A stretch of DNA of 64,000 nucleotides from Acidobacteriota bacterium (GTDB taxonomy: Bacteria; Acidobacteriota; Thermoanaerobaculia; Multivoradales; JBCCEF01): the NCBI GenBank assembly GCA_039028635.1, contig JBCCHV010000005.1:76118-140117 (forward strand). Reading direction: 5' to 3'. The notes under the pieces are model-generated. The model searched no databases and had not been told where the DNA came from. It saw only the letters and a program-made list of their open reading frames with translations. Shown one piece after another: positions 52,916-62,530 of the stretch; the first letter of the stretch is position 1, and each line of letters starts with the position of its first letter. The position numbers and the translations under genes are program-made.

Positions 52916-54502
52916 ATGCCCGGTCGCCGCCCCTTCAACCTCATTCCCCATCTCGCCCTCTGGCTTCTCGGTCTCGGCTTGGTCGGCGGCGCACTGATCA
53001 GCGAATGGACCGTCCTCGATGGCGGCCTCGGCTTCCCCCTCGACGACACCTGGATTCACCTCACCTTCGCGCAGAACCTCGCCGCCGGCGAGGGCTTGGC
53101 CTACAACCCGGGAGAGCCCGTCTCGGGCTCCACCGCCCCGCTCTGGACGGCCCTCCTGGCGCTCGTCCTGCTGCTGCCGGGCAATCCCGTGATGTGGCTC
53201 AAAGGCCTCGGCGTGGTGCTCTACCTCCTCACCCTCAGCGCCACCCACCGCCTCGCCCGCCGCCACGGCGCCAGCGCTGGAGCCGCCTGGCTCGCCGGCG
53301 CGCTGGTCGCCGCCACCTCCTGGATGGTGTGGTCGGCGCTCTCCGGCATGGAGATCTGCCTCTTCACCCTGCTGACCGTCTGGGGCATGGACCTGCAGGC
53401 GCGCGAACGCGCCGAGCCCGCCAGGCCGCCCCTCGCCCTGCCGGTCCTGGGCCTCGCCACCCTGGCTCGGCCGGAGGGCCTCCTGCTGCTGCTCCTGGCC
53501 TTCGCCGACCGCGCCTTCACAACGCCCCGAGGCGGCGCCGGAGCCAGCCTACGGCGGCCGGCCCGAACCCTCTTGCTGCCCACCCTGGCGGCGCTCCTGC
53601 CGGTGGTCGTCACGCTACGCCTGCTGGGGGATCGCACCCTTCCCACCACCTTCGGCGCCAAGACCAGCTGGGACGGCTGGCTACCGGACTTCGGCTACCT
53701 CCAGACGGTCTTTGGGATCTTCTTCGGCGCCCACCCCCTGATCTCCTGGCTGGCCATCGCCGGCGCCCTGGTCCTACTCCGCCCGCGCCACCCGAACCGC
53801 GGCCTGCTGCCCCTGCTGTGGGTCGTCGCCCTGCCCCTCGCCTACTCCTTGCTGAGCTCTCCGGGCCGGCCTCTGGTGGGCAATTTCGGACGCTATTTCT
53901 TTCCCCTCTTCCCCCCCTTGATGGTGTTGGCGGTCCGCGCCGCCGAATCCTTCGCGCAGCGCCTCGGACCGCACCTCACGATCGGCCCCTGGCGCCTGCG
54001 TTGGCGCGCCCCGCTCCTCGTCTTGTTGCTGACGCCGACGCTGGCGGCCTATATCCAGGGTCTGGGGGTGTTCGCCCAGAACGTCGCCAACATCCGCGAC
54101 GGCGACCTGCGGGTCGCCGAGTGGGTCGACGCCACGGTCCCCCCGGAAGGCGTCATCGCCCTCCAGGACATCGGCGCCGTCGGCTACTTCACTCCCCACC
54201 GGCTGGTCGACCTCGCCGGCATCATCAGCCCGCAGGTGCAGACCGCCGTTCGCGCCTCGCGCCGACCCGAGGACCCGACCGGCCAGGCGGGCATGGAGCG
54301 ATTCCTGGCCGGCCAGCAGCCCGATCTCCTGATCGTCTTCGACCGCTGGTTCCCGGCCCTGGTGAGCGACCGAACGCGCTTCGAGCCGGTCTTCGTCTTC
54401 GAGATCCCCAACAACATCACCATGGGGTCGGACCGCCTGATCGTCTATCGCACCCCCTGGACCGACATCCAGCCGCTACGCCCGCTCGATTCTCATCGTT
54501 GA
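52916..54502 (+). CDS. GT-C-type integral-membrane glycosyltransferase
   Basis: 528 residues with about ten membrane segments (HLALWLLGLGLVGGALI, VMWLKGLGVVLYLLTL, LLLPTLAALLPVVVTLRLL, WLAIAGALVLLRP). The conserved Asp pair and N-terminal loop (GFPLDDTWIHLTFAQNLAAGEGLAYNPGEPVSGSTAPLW) resemble polyprenyl-phosphate-sugar-dependent transferases. The C-terminal half is soluble and extracytoplasmic (RVAEWVDATVPPEGVIALQDIGAVGYFT). The ATG at 52916 follows GAGAGC. The sugar and acceptor are unknown. The DegT aminotransferase follows in the same direction. Confidence 0.82.
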   Translation: MPGRRPFNLIPHLALWLLGLGLVGGALISEWTVLDGGLGFPLDDTWIHLTFAQNLAAGEGLAYNPGEPVSGSTAPLWTALLALVLLLPGNPVMWLKGLGVVLYLLTLSATHRLARRHGASAGAAWLAGALVAATSWMVWSALSGMEICLFTLLTVWGMDLQARERAEPARPPLALPVLGLATLARPEGLLLLLLAFADRAFTTPRGGAGASLRRPARTLLLPTLAALLPVVVTLRLLGDRTLPTTFGAKTSWDGWLPDFGYLQTVFGIFFGAHPLISWLAIAGALVLLRPRHPNRGLLPLLWVVALPLAYSLLSSPGRPLVGNFGRYFFPLFPPLMVLAVRAAESFAQRLGPHLTIGPWRLRWRAPLLVLLLTPTLAAYIQGLGVFAQNVANIRDGDLRVAEWVDATVPPEGVIALQDIGAVGYFTPHRLVDLAGIISPQVQTAVRASRRPEDPTGQAGMERFLAGQQPDLLIVFDRWFPALVSDRTRFEPVFVFEIPNNITMGSDRLIVYRTPWTDIQPLRPLDSHR

Positions 54503-54609
54503 AGCCCCTTCGCAGCACCGCCTCGGCCCGATAGGCTAGAGCTCCGCACCGAGCCCGGCCCCGCGGGAGCGGCCGCGAACGCTGCCGACAGCGGCAAGGA
54601 GAACTGACC

Positions 54610-55731
54610 ATGGCCGTCCCCTACTTCGATCTCGCCCGCGCCCGCCAACGGGTTGCCACCGACGTCACCGCCCGCTGGCAGGAGGTGCTGCAATCCGGCG
54701 CTTTCGTGCTCGGCCCCGAGGTCCGCCAGTTCGAAGCCGCCTTCGCCGAGTTCGTGGACGCCGCCGACGCCATCGGCGTCGCCAACGGCACCGATGCCCT
54801 GGTGGTCGCCCTGCGCGCCCTCGGCCTCGCCCCCGGCGACGAGGTGATCGTGCCCGCCTTCACCTTCTTCGCCACCGCCGAGGCGGTCGTCCTCGCCGGC
54901 GGCCAGCCGGTGTTCGCCGATGTCGACGCCGACACCTACAACCTCGACCCCGAAGCCGCCGCTGCCGCCGTCGGCGAGCGCACCGTCGGCATTCTCGGAG
55001 TTCATCTCTACGGTCGCCCCTTCGACGTTGCCGGCCTGCGCCGGGTCTGCGGGGAGCACGGCCTGTGGTTGCTCGAGGACGCCGCCCAGGCCCAGGGAGC
55101 GAGCCACGACGGCCAGCCCGTCGGCAGCCTCGGCGATCTCGCCTCGTGGAGCTTCTACCCGTCGAAAAACCTCGGCTGCTTCGGCGATGGCGGCGCCATC
55201 ACCGGGCCGCGCAAGGATCTGCTGGAGAAGGCGCGGCGAATCGCCAACCATGGCCAGCAGGGGCGCTATCACCACCTCGAGATCGGCACCAACAGCCGCC
55301 TCGACAGCTTGCAGGCAGCGGTTCTCAACTGCCGGCTGCCGCTGCTCGCCGAGGACAACGCCTCTCGCCGCCGTCTCGCCGAGCGCTACCGGCGTGGTCT
55401 CGCCGGAGTCGGCGACCTCGCCTGGCCGCGCGACCCGGACGGCTCCACCGTGGTCTACCACCAGATGGCGGTGCGCAGCGCCCACCGCGACGGCCTTGCC
55501 GAGCACCTGCAGAGCCGCGGCATCGGCTCGAGCGTCCACTACCCGTCACCGCTCCATCGGCAGCCCGCCTTCGCCGCTCACCGCCAGGCCGAGGAGTCCT
55601 TTCCGGTCGCCGAAGGGGCCGCCCGCGAGTTGCTCTGCTTGCCGATGTTTCCGGAGCTCGAAGGGACCGAGGTCGATGAGGTGGTGGTCGCCATCGGCGA
55701 CTATTTCGCCTCCCACAGCGCGGCGGGATAA
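54610..55731 (+). CDS. DegT/DnrJ/EryC1/StrS-family sugar aminotransferase
   Basis: 373 residues. PLP Lys is in SWSFYPSKNLGCFGDGGAITG. Other blocks: ANGTDALVVALRALGLAPGDEVIVPAFTFFATAEAV, GRPFDVAGLRRVCGEHGLWLLEDAAQAQGA, and SRLDSLQAAVLNCRLPLL. It transaminates a nucleotide-activated keto-sugar to an amino sugar for surface glycans. GGAGAACTGACC precedes the ATG. Convergent with the arylsulfotransferase-like gene; their 3' ends overlap by 31 bases. Confidence 0.93.
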   Translation: MAVPYFDLARARQRVATDVTARWQEVLQSGAFVLGPEVRQFEAAFAEFVDAADAIGVANGTDALVVALRALGLAPGDEVIVPAFTFFATAEAVVLAGGQPVFADVDADTYNLDPEAAAAAVGERTVGILGVHLYGRPFDVAGLRRVCGEHGLWLLEDAAQAQGASHDGQPVGSLGDLASWSFYPSKNLGCFGDGGAITGPRKDLLEKARRIANHGQQGRYHHLEIGTNSRLDSLQAAVLNCRLPLLAEDNASRRRLAERYRRGLAGVGDLAWPRDPDGSTVVYHQMAVRSAHRDGLAEHLQSRGIGSSVHYPSPLHRQPAFAAHRQAEESFPVAEGAARELLCLPMFPELEGTEVDEVVVAIGDYFASHSAAG

Positions 55732-56966
55732 CGCACCACCTCCATCAAGGTCGCCACCAGCGAGCCATCGCGGCCGGCTCGATGGGGCGTCTGGAACTCC
55801 CACACCACCTGGCCGTTCTCGTCGAGCTCGAAAGCCCGGCCGCGCTCCGATTCGGTCACCAGGAGGTTGCCGTTGGTCAGCCGCTGCACCGAGCCCGCCT
55901 CCCGCGAGAAGAATGCGCGCGGTGGATCGCCGCCCCATTGCCAAGGCAGGTCGCCGCTCGCCGGATCGACGGTGAGCAGCCGCGAAGCCCCCTGAAAACC
56001 ACGGTTGTCGAACACCAGCAGGGTGCCATCGGCCTGCGGTGTCGGCTGGTGCTGCCGGCGCCAGGGCCCGCGCTGCGCCCACAGCACCTCACCGTCGCTG
56101 GGATCGAGGATGGCGAGGGTGTCGATCTCGCGCAAGGACACCAGCAGATGGCCGGCGGCGAACAGCGGAGAGGCCGATGCCAGGCGGCCATCGAAGACCT
56201 CGATGGTGTTCGAGTGATAGACGTCGCCGGCCTCGCCGCGCGGCTCGAGCACGGCGGCGAAGGGTGAGGCGGCGAGGGCCGCCGGCAGCGACAGGCGCTG
56301 AACCTCGCGGCAGTCGCCGGGCGCCAGGGCGACGGCGAAGTCCTCTAGGACCTCGCGGCCCTCGGAGCCAGGGCGAGCCTCCTTGGCGAGGGTCCAGAGG
56401 GTGCCGTCGGCGGCGACGAAGAAGTCGTTGTAAAAACTCCCCGGACAGCGGCGCAGGATGGCCGACGAGCGGTCGAGCTCGACCAGGCCACCGGTCTGGT
56501 AGAGGGCGATCAGGCGCCCTTCGGGAAGCAGCGCGGCACGCCGAAAAAAGGCCGTTTCGACATTCGGGCTCTGCTCCGGAAAGGCGCGCTCGAAGGGCAT
56601 CTTCCAGCGCCCCAGGAGCGCGCCGTCCAATGACCTCAAGACCGCTTCCGGCCCGTGTCCCGACACCTCCAGGTTGATCCCCGGGGCAGCCTTCGCGACA
56701 TCGAGAGCCACCACGCCGGTCTGAGCTCCGTCGCGCGCCCGCTGGGTGCCGGCGGCATAGGGCAAGGACAACATGCGGGCGCGTTCTTCGGCACTCCCTC
56801 CGCCGCTCCCGGAGCGCCTCTCGACCGGCAGAGTCCGCCAACGACCGGGCGGCGGAACCTCCAGTCCGGCGGTCACCAGGGACGGCCGCGGCCGCCCGAT
56901 CCAAAGGGCGACCAGAGCCACAGCCAATGCCACCAGCAGCAGGGCCAAGATTCGCCAACGCCGCAT
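55701..56966 (-). CDS. Arylsulfotransferase-like/PQQ-type beta-propeller protein
   Basis: 421 residues, with an N-terminal membrane anchor (RILALLLVALAVALVALWIG). Repeated propeller blades: LAILDPSDGEVLWAQRGPWRRQHQPTPQADGTLLVFDNRGFQGASRLLTVDPASGDLPWQWGG and LTNGNLLVTESERGRAFELDENGQVVWEFQTPH match arylsulfotransferase_2 (ASST) family. HSNTIEVFDG and HQPTP may include the catalytic His. It acts outside the cytoplasm. Substrate unknown. Convergent overlap with the DegT gene. Confidence 0.78.
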   Translation of the reverse strand: MRRWRILALLLVALAVALVALWIGRPRPSLVTAGLEVPPPGRWRTLPVERRSGSGGGSAEERARMLSLPYAAGTQRARDGAQTGVVALDVAKAAPGINLEVSGHGPEAVLRSLDGALLGRWKMPFERAFPEQSPNVETAFFRRAALLPEGRLIALYQTGGLVELDRSSAILRRCPGSFYNDFFVAADGTLWTLAKEARPGSEGREVLEDFAVALAPGDCREVQRLSLPAALAASPFAAVLEPRGEAGDVYHSNTIEVFDGRLASASPLFAAGHLLVSLREIDTLAILDPSDGEVLWAQRGPWRRQHQPTPQADGTLLVFDNRGFQGASRLLTVDPASGDLPWQWGGDPPRAFFSREAGSVQRLTNGNLLVTESERGRAFELDENGQVVWEFQTPHRAGRDGSLVATLMEVVRYPAALWEAK

Positions 56967-57028
56967 CAGACCTCCGTATACAATAGGCCGGCCTCCTCTC
57001 GGAGCGCACTCACACTGGAGAACGAGCG

Positions 57029-58144
57029 ATGACGACCAAAGCCCGCGTCGCGGTCCTCAAGACCCGGCCCGATTCGGTACTCGAAGATGTCGGCCGCACC
57101 ATGGAGCTGGCCAATGCCCGCCAGCACATGGACCCCTCGGCCACCACCATTTTGAAGGACAACATCTCCTGGCACTTTCCCTACCCCGGAGCCAACACCA
57201 CCCCGTGGCAGCTCGAGGGCACGATCCAGAAGCTGCGCGCCGACGGCTTCGAGGACCTGGTGTGCGTCCAAAACAACACGGTGGTCACCGACCCGAAGAA
57301 GGGCGAGCGCCTCAATCGCTACCTCCCGGTGCTCGACAAGTACGACGTTCCGGTGCGCTACAACTGCTTCCCGGACGACCTCCAGTGGGTACGCTACCAG
57401 CCGAAGGGCAAGATGCTGGTGTTGCCCAAGATCTACCCCGATGGCATCACCATCCCGGAGTTCTTCCACGGCAAGAACATCGTTCACCTGCCGACCGTCA
57501 AGTGCCACATCTACACCACCACCACCGGCGCCATGAAGAACGCCTTCGGTGGCCTGCTCAACACTCGGCGCCACTACACCCACTCCTGGATTCACGAGAC
57601 CCTGGTCGACCTGCTGACCATTCAGAAGGAGATCCACAGCGGTCTGTTCGCGGTCAAGGACGGCACCACCTGTGGCAACGGTCCGGGTCCTCGCACCATG
57701 ATCCCGGAAGAGAAGAACATCCTGCTGGCCTCCGGCGACCAGGTGGCCATCGACGCCGTGGCGGCCAAGATCATGGGTTTCGATCCGCTGTCGATCAAGT
57801 ACATCCGGCTGGCCCACGACGCCGGCTTGGGTTGCGGTGACCCGCGCGACATCGAGGTCGTCGGCGAGGACATCGGCAACTGGAACTACCGGTTCTCGGT
57901 GGGCGACAACTTCGCCAGCCGCTTCGGCGACGTCATCTGGTTCGGCCCCTTGAAGGGTCTCCAGAAGCTGTTCTTCCGCACCCCCCTGCTCTACGCCTTC
58001 GTCTTCGGCTCGTTCTTCTACCACGACTACGCCTGGTACCCGACCATCGGCAAGCGCCGCATCGAGGCCTACAAGAAGAACAGCCAGTGGATGCGCCTGT
58101 TCGAGCAGTATCCGGAGGCCACCGAAGACCGCTCCGTCGCCTGA
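57029..58144 (+). CDS. DUF362-domain protein
   Basis: 371 residues. Typical DUF362 blocks: TILKDNISWHFPYPGANTTPWQLEGTIQKLRADGFEDLVCVQNNTVV, KNIVHLPTVKCHIYTTTTGAMKNAFGGLLNTRRHYTH, and GDQVAIDAVAAKIMGFDPLSIKYIRLAHDAGLGCGDPRDIEVVGED. The usual C-terminal ferredoxin cluster of many members is absent. The last ~80 residues hold a hydrophobic region (LFFRTPLLYAFVFGSFFYHDY). The function of the family is unknown. It is divergent from the arylsulfotransferase-like gene and followed by the flippase-like membrane gene. Confidence 0.85.
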   Translation: MTTKARVAVLKTRPDSVLEDVGRTMELANARQHMDPSATTILKDNISWHFPYPGANTTPWQLEGTIQKLRADGFEDLVCVQNNTVVTDPKKGERLNRYLPVLDKYDVPVRYNCFPDDLQWVRYQPKGKMLVLPKIYPDGITIPEFFHGKNIVHLPTVKCHIYTTTTGAMKNAFGGLLNTRRHYTHSWIHETLVDLLTIQKEIHSGLFAVKDGTTCGNGPGPRTMIPEEKNILLASGDQVAIDAVAAKIMGFDPLSIKYIRLAHDAGLGCGDPRDIEVVGEDIGNWNYRFSVGDNFASRFGDVIWFGPLKGLQKLFFRTPLLYAFVFGSFFYHDYAWYPTIGKRRIEAYKKNSQWMRLFEQYPEATEDRSVA

Positions 58145-58222
58145 GCGGCCTGACGACGACGCCCGACGTGGGGAGCGAGCGCTCCCCGCCGTCCCCCTTT
58201 TCCCCTTTCTGAAGTCACCACC

Positions 58223-59200
58223 ATGACCGCGCCCCCGGAATCGCCGCGGCCCCAGCTCGAGCACCTCGGCCGGCGGCTCATGCTGCCGGCAGTGCTCGGC
58301 GTCCTCGCCTTGGTCGGCCTCGCCCTGGTGGCCGATGCCCGCGATCTCGCCCGCAGCCTGCGGTCCTTCGACCCCTGGCTGCTGGTGCCGGTGCTGATCC
58401 TCTCGCTGGTCAACTACGGGCTGCGCTTCGTGCGCTGGCAGATCTACCTGCGGCGCCTCGAGGTCAGCCTGCCGATGATGCGCAGCCTGGCGATCTTCCT
58501 GGTCGGCTTTCTCCTCTCCGTGACCCCCGGCAAGGCCGGCGAGCTGGGCAAGGCCTGGCTGGTGCGCGAGCTCGGCGGCGGCCAGGCCCGCCGGGTGGTG
58601 CCAGCGGTGCTGGCCGAGCGCGTGACGGATCTGCTGGGGGTCATCCTGCTGCTCGCCGTCGGCGCGCTGGCCTTTCCGGCGGGCGGCTGGATGGCCGCCG
58701 GCGGTGTCGCCGTGGTGATAGCCACGGCCGCCCTGCTGAGCTGGCGCCGAGCGGCCCGCGGCGTGTTCTCCCTCGCCGGCCGCCTGCCCAGAGTCGGCCG
58801 CCACGTGCACCACCTCGAGGAGATGTACGAAGGCCTACGCCAGCTCGCCAGCCCCGCCATGATGACCGTCGGCCTGCTGCTCTCGGCGGTCGCCTGGGGC
58901 GCCGAAGGGATCGGCTTCCTGATCGTAGCCCGCGGCTACGCCCCCGAGATGGGACTGTTCGCCAGCCTGTTCGATTATGGTGCTTCGACCCTCGCCGGCG
59001 CCCTCTCCATGCTGCCCGGCGGCTTGCTGGCCTCCGAAGGAACCCTGGCGGCGCTCCTCGGCAGCCAGGGACTGACCACCGCCGACGCCGCTTCGGCGAC
59101 GCTCATCATCCGCGTCGCCACCCTCTGGTTCGCCGTCTTCTGGGGCCTGCTGGCGCTCCCCTGGGTGCTGCGTCAGGTGCGCCGCAAGAGCCCGGCCTGA
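58223..59200 (+). CDS. Flippase-like (LPG synthase TM region) membrane protein
   Basis: 325 residues, about eight membrane segments (LMLPAVLGVLALVGLALVA, PWLLVPVLILSLVNYGLRFV, ...). The family core is FLVGFLLSVTPGKAGELGKAWLVRELGGGQARRVVPAVLAERVTDLLGVILLL and LFDYGASTLAGALSMLPGGLLASEGTLAALL, as in the LPG_synthase_TM/UPF0104 family of putative lipid or polyprenyl flippases. It follows the DUF362 gene by 78 bases and overlaps none. Probably handles lipid-linked precursors. Confidence 0.85.
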   Translation: MTAPPESPRPQLEHLGRRLMLPAVLGVLALVGLALVADARDLARSLRSFDPWLLVPVLILSLVNYGLRFVRWQIYLRRLEVSLPMMRSLAIFLVGFLLSVTPGKAGELGKAWLVRELGGGQARRVVPAVLAERVTDLLGVILLLAVGALAFPAGGWMAAGGVAVVIATAALLSWRRAARGVFSLAGRLPRVGRHVHHLEEMYEGLRQLASPAMMTVGLLLSAVAWGAEGIGFLIVARGYAPEMGLFASLFDYGASTLAGALSMLPGGLLASEGTLAALLGSQGLTTADAASATLIIRVATLWFAVFWGLLALPWVLRQVRRKSPA

Positions 59201-59212
59201 CGTCGCCGGCGA

Positions 59213-60157
59213 TCAGGCGGCGCGGCCGCGGCGGCGCACCATCCAGCCACCGAACAGGGCGAGCAGCACCACCAGAGCGATCAGACCGACGCCACTGACA
59301 GTGGGAATCTCGAGCACCGAGGGGCCCCGCGCCTCGACCGTCGCCGCCAGGATGGCGTAACCGGCACTGGAGTTCGAGCCGTTGTCGAAGCGCAGCTCCG
59401 TCAGGCTACGGCCGGAAATATCGAAGCCGAGATCGGTGAGCAGCTCACCGGCGGTGACCACCGCCTCCGAGACGATCAATGTCGCCCCGGGGTTGCCGGC
59501 ATCGACACCCTCGGCGCCGGTGTAGTCGACGCCGAGGTTCTGCTGCTGCTCGACCCCCGGCCCCGGCGGGTCGGGAGTGCCGGCGAAGGGCCCGAACCAG
59601 TCGGGACCGTTGAGGGTCACGGTGACGGAGGTGGCATCGTCGAACACCAAGGTGAGATCGAAGTCGCCGCCGCCGTTACTGATCTGGTAGAGGACGCCGA
59701 GGCGCGACATGGCGTCGAGGGGCAGGTTCGGGACGCTCGTCATGGCGGTCGTCTGATCCGAGTCCGGCAACCACGAAGGCTGGATTCCGATGTTGTCGGC
59801 ATCGGCCGCCGGATCGAACGCCCAGTTGCCACCGTCGACGGTGTTGCGGTCGCCGAGATGGACGAGATCGAGGACGCCGGCGGCGCCTTCGACGACATAG
59901 CTCAGCCCGCTGAAGGGACTGGTGAGATCGCCGAAGGACATCGCTCCGCCGTCCACCACCAGGGCGCGGTCGGAGATCGAGCGGAAGCCATCGGCGGCAT
60001 CCGGCTGACCGCCTTCGCCGGAGTGGAGCATGCCATTGAAGTTGGCGTCGAGGGTCAGCGGCACCTCCACCGCCCAGACCATCGGCACCGCCGACAAAGC
60101 CAACAATGTCACCAAGGCAGAAATCGAAACCAGACGCTTGCGATCGCAAGAAACCAT
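59213..60157 (-). CDS. Secreted protein with an IPTL-CTERM-like sorting end
   Basis: 314 residues from the ATG at 60157 (G-run six bases upstream; an ATG at 60163 is also in frame). Signal peptide MVSCDRKRLVSISALVTLLALSAVPMVWA. The mature part is rich in beta-strands and Asp/Gly (VPLTLDANFNGMLHSGEGGQPDAADGFRSISDRA). The C-terminus is SVLEIPTVSGVGLIALVVLLALFGGWMVRRRGRAA: an IPT motif, a membrane segment and a basic tail, like the IPTL-/PEP-CTERM family. Such proteins are sorted by an exosortase. Convergent with the flippase-like gene. Confidence 0.8.
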   Translation of the reverse strand: MVSCDRKRLVSISALVTLLALSAVPMVWAVEVPLTLDANFNGMLHSGEGGQPDAADGFRSISDRALVVDGGAMSFGDLTSPFSGLSYVVEGAAGVLDLVHLGDRNTVDGGNWAFDPAADADNIGIQPSWLPDSDQTTAMTSVPNLPLDAMSRLGVLYQISNGGGDFDLTLVFDDATSVTVTLNGPDWFGPFAGTPDPPGPGVEQQQNLGVDYTGAEGVDAGNPGATLIVSEAVVTAGELLTDLGFDISGRSLTELRFDNGSNSSAGYAILAATVEARGPSVLEIPTVSGVGLIALVVLLALFGGWMVRRRGRAA

Positions 60158-60216
60158 CGGCATCCCCCCCGAGAGCGAGTTTTTTGTGCTTGCTGGAATG
60201 ATAGCTCAGTCGCCGC

Positions 60217-60261
60217 CGACGGAACGCCGCCCGACGGAACGCCGCCCGACGGAGCGCCAGC
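60217..60261 (+). repeat. Three tandem 15-bp repeats
   Basis: Unit CGACGGAACGCCGCC at 60217-60231 and 60232-60246, then a variant CGACGGAGCGCCAGC at 60247-60261. They lie in the divergent gap between the sorting-signal gene (start 60157) and the GH85 gene (start 60404). The rest of the gap shows no gene. Confidence 0.85.
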
Positions 60262-60403
60262 CGAGCGGGGGCCCGGGGTTCGCTGGCACCGCAGAGCTCG
60301 CTCCGGATACGATCACCCTTCCGGAAGAGCGACCGAATCGTCCCGCATTCTGCTCGCCAGAACACCGGAAACCGCAGGGGCCCCAAGACTTGGAGAGCAA
60401 GCC

Positions 60404-62482
60404 ATGACCGGAAGAGCTGTGCTTCTGCTGCCGATCGCGCTGGCCTTCGCCACCCCGGCGATCGGTCAGTTCGCCCCCAACCAGCCCTACGCCTCCTTCT
60501 GGTTTCCGGACGAGCTGCTCACCTGGAGCCCGGATACGGATCCGGATGCACCCTACAACCGCGCCGCCGTGCCGCTGCAGAGCCGCTTCCTCTTCCCGGG
60601 AACTCAGGTCAACGGCAACGCCCGCGCCGGCGAAGGCCTGGTGGCGGCGCTGTCGATCATGCACCCTTCGACCAGCTTCAATCCGTCCCAGGGCGCCCCG
60701 AGCTTCGACGTCTTCGCCTTCAACTACTGGCAGTACATCGACACCCTGGTGTTCTGGGGCGGCTCCGCCGGTGAAGGCTTGATCCTGGCCCCCAACCCGG
60801 GCGTCATCGACGCCGCCCACCGCAATGGCGTCAAGGTGCTCGGCACCATCTTTTTCCCACCCAACGTCTTCGGCGGCCAGATCCAGTGGGTGCAAGACCT
60901 GGTGCAGATGCAAGGGGCGACCTACCCGGTGGCCGACAAGCTGATCGAGGTCGCCGAGACCTACGGCTTCGAGGGCTGGTTCATCAACCAGGAGACCAAC
61001 GGCGGCGACACCGCCCTGGCGACGGCGATTCGCGACTTCGTCCGCTACATCCACGACAACTCGTCCCTCGAGATCATGTGGTACGACTCGATGATCGAGA
61101 GCGGTCCGATCGCCTGGCAGAACCAGCTCAACAGCCTCAACGATGCCTTCTTCGAAGAGAACGCCGTCACCGTCGGAGACCAGTTCTTCCTCAACTTTTT
61201 CTGGAACAACAACCGCCTGATCAGCTCGGCGGCCAATGCCCAAGCCCTCGGCCGCAGCCCCTACGACCTCTTCGCCGGCGCCGACGTGCAGGCCAACGGC
61301 TACAACACCGTGGTCAACTGGGGTGCCCTCTTCCCGGACGGCCAGACGCACCGCACGTCTCTGGGCTTGTTCGCTCCCAACTGGACCTGGACCGACGCCC
61401 TCGACAACGACGACTTCTACACCCGCGCCAACCGCTTCTGGGTGGGCGCCAACCGCGATCCTCGCAACACCACCACGCCGGACGACTGGAAGGGCATCGC
61501 CCACTACGTGCCGGCCTGGTCGGCGATCGACTCGCTCCCCTTCGTGACCCACTTCAACACCGGCCAGGGCCGCGGCTTCTCGATCGACGGCGAGCAGCTC
61601 AGCGACCAGGACTGGCACAACCGCGGCCTGCAGGAGATCCTGCCGACCTGGCGCTGGATCATGCGACCCGCCCCGGACCCGGCGTTCGCGGCGCAAAACC
61701 CGCCCACGGAGCCGGCCCTCCGCGGCGGCAATTTGCGGCCCGACCTCGACTGGTCGGAGAGCTACTACGGCGGCACCAGCCTGAAGGTCGCCGGCAATCT
61801 CGGCGACCCCCAGGAGCTCCTGCTGTTCAAGACCAAGCTGCCGATCACGACCTCGACCAGCCTGCAGCTCGCCTTCAAGACCGGCTTCGGCGGCCCTTCC
61901 CATCTCGAGGTCGGCGTCGCCTTCGAGGACGGCTCCAATCTCACCGCCTTCGACTACCTCGCGGTCGGCAACTCCAATTCCGCCGACTGGAACCTGGTCG
62001 ACCTCGCCCTGGACGCCTACGACGGCGAGACCCTCGCCGCCATCTCACTGCGCTTCGCCGCCCCTTCGCCGGTCAACGGTTATCAGGTCCACATCGGCCG
62101 CATCGCGGTGTCGAACGGTCCGCAGCCGGCGCCGCAGCCGGTGCCCGGCCTCGAAATCGTCGATCAGGTGGAGCCGACCCCGGTCAGCGCCGCCCTGCGC
62201 CTGACCTGGATCGATGCCAACGGGGCGGTCCTCTGGTACAACCTCTACCGCCGCAACCCGGACAACAGCCTCACCTACCTCGGCTCGAGCACGACCAACG
62301 CCCTCTTCGTCGCCGCCGTACCGCGTATCGGAGACGAGATCACCACCACCCTCGTGCTCGAACCGGTGGGGCCGACCTACGTCGCCTCCGGTTCGATCAC
62401 CACGACTCTGACCTGGAAGACCTTCTTCCGCGACGGATTCGAGTCCGGCGACACCACCGCCTGGGACGCGACGGTGCAGTAG
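60404..62482 (+). CDS. GH85-family endo-beta-N-acetylglucosaminidase, secreted
   Basis: 692 residues from the ATG at 60404 with a signal peptide (MTGRAVLLLPIALAFATPAIG). The GH85 barrel has INxE-type catalytic residues in GFEGWFINQETNGG (Asn195, Glu197), preceded by FDVFAFNYWQYIDTLVFWGGSAGEGLILAPNPGVIDAAHRNGVKVLGTIFFP. Several beta-domains follow (about 450-690). The C-terminus FFRDGFESGDTTAWDATVQ resembles the short DGFESGDTSxW end seen in many secreted proteins of Gram-negatives. It cleaves the chitobiose core of N-glycans; host or eukaryotic glycoprotein use is inferred. Confidence 0.88.
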   Translation: MTGRAVLLLPIALAFATPAIGQFAPNQPYASFWFPDELLTWSPDTDPDAPYNRAAVPLQSRFLFPGTQVNGNARAGEGLVAALSIMHPSTSFNPSQGAPSFDVFAFNYWQYIDTLVFWGGSAGEGLILAPNPGVIDAAHRNGVKVLGTIFFPPNVFGGQIQWVQDLVQMQGATYPVADKLIEVAETYGFEGWFINQETNGGDTALATAIRDFVRYIHDNSSLEIMWYDSMIESGPIAWQNQLNSLNDAFFEENAVTVGDQFFLNFFWNNNRLISSAANAQALGRSPYDLFAGADVQANGYNTVVNWGALFPDGQTHRTSLGLFAPNWTWTDALDNDDFYTRANRFWVGANRDPRNTTTPDDWKGIAHYVPAWSAIDSLPFVTHFNTGQGRGFSIDGEQLSDQDWHNRGLQEILPTWRWIMRPAPDPAFAAQNPPTEPALRGGNLRPDLDWSESYYGGTSLKVAGNLGDPQELLLFKTKLPITTSTSLQLAFKTGFGGPSHLEVGVAFEDGSNLTAFDYLAVGNSNSADWNLVDLALDAYDGETLAAISLRFAAPSPVNGYQVHIGRIAVSNGPQPAPQPVPGLEIVDQVEPTPVSAALRLTWIDANGAVLWYNLYRRNPDNSLTYLGSSTTNALFVAAVPRIGDEITTTLVLEPVGPTYVASGSITTTLTWKTFFRDGFESGDTTAWDATVQ

Positions 62483-62530
62483 CCGACTCGGCCAAGGTCA
62501 GCTCGAGGGCCATGGTAAAACGGCTGCATC

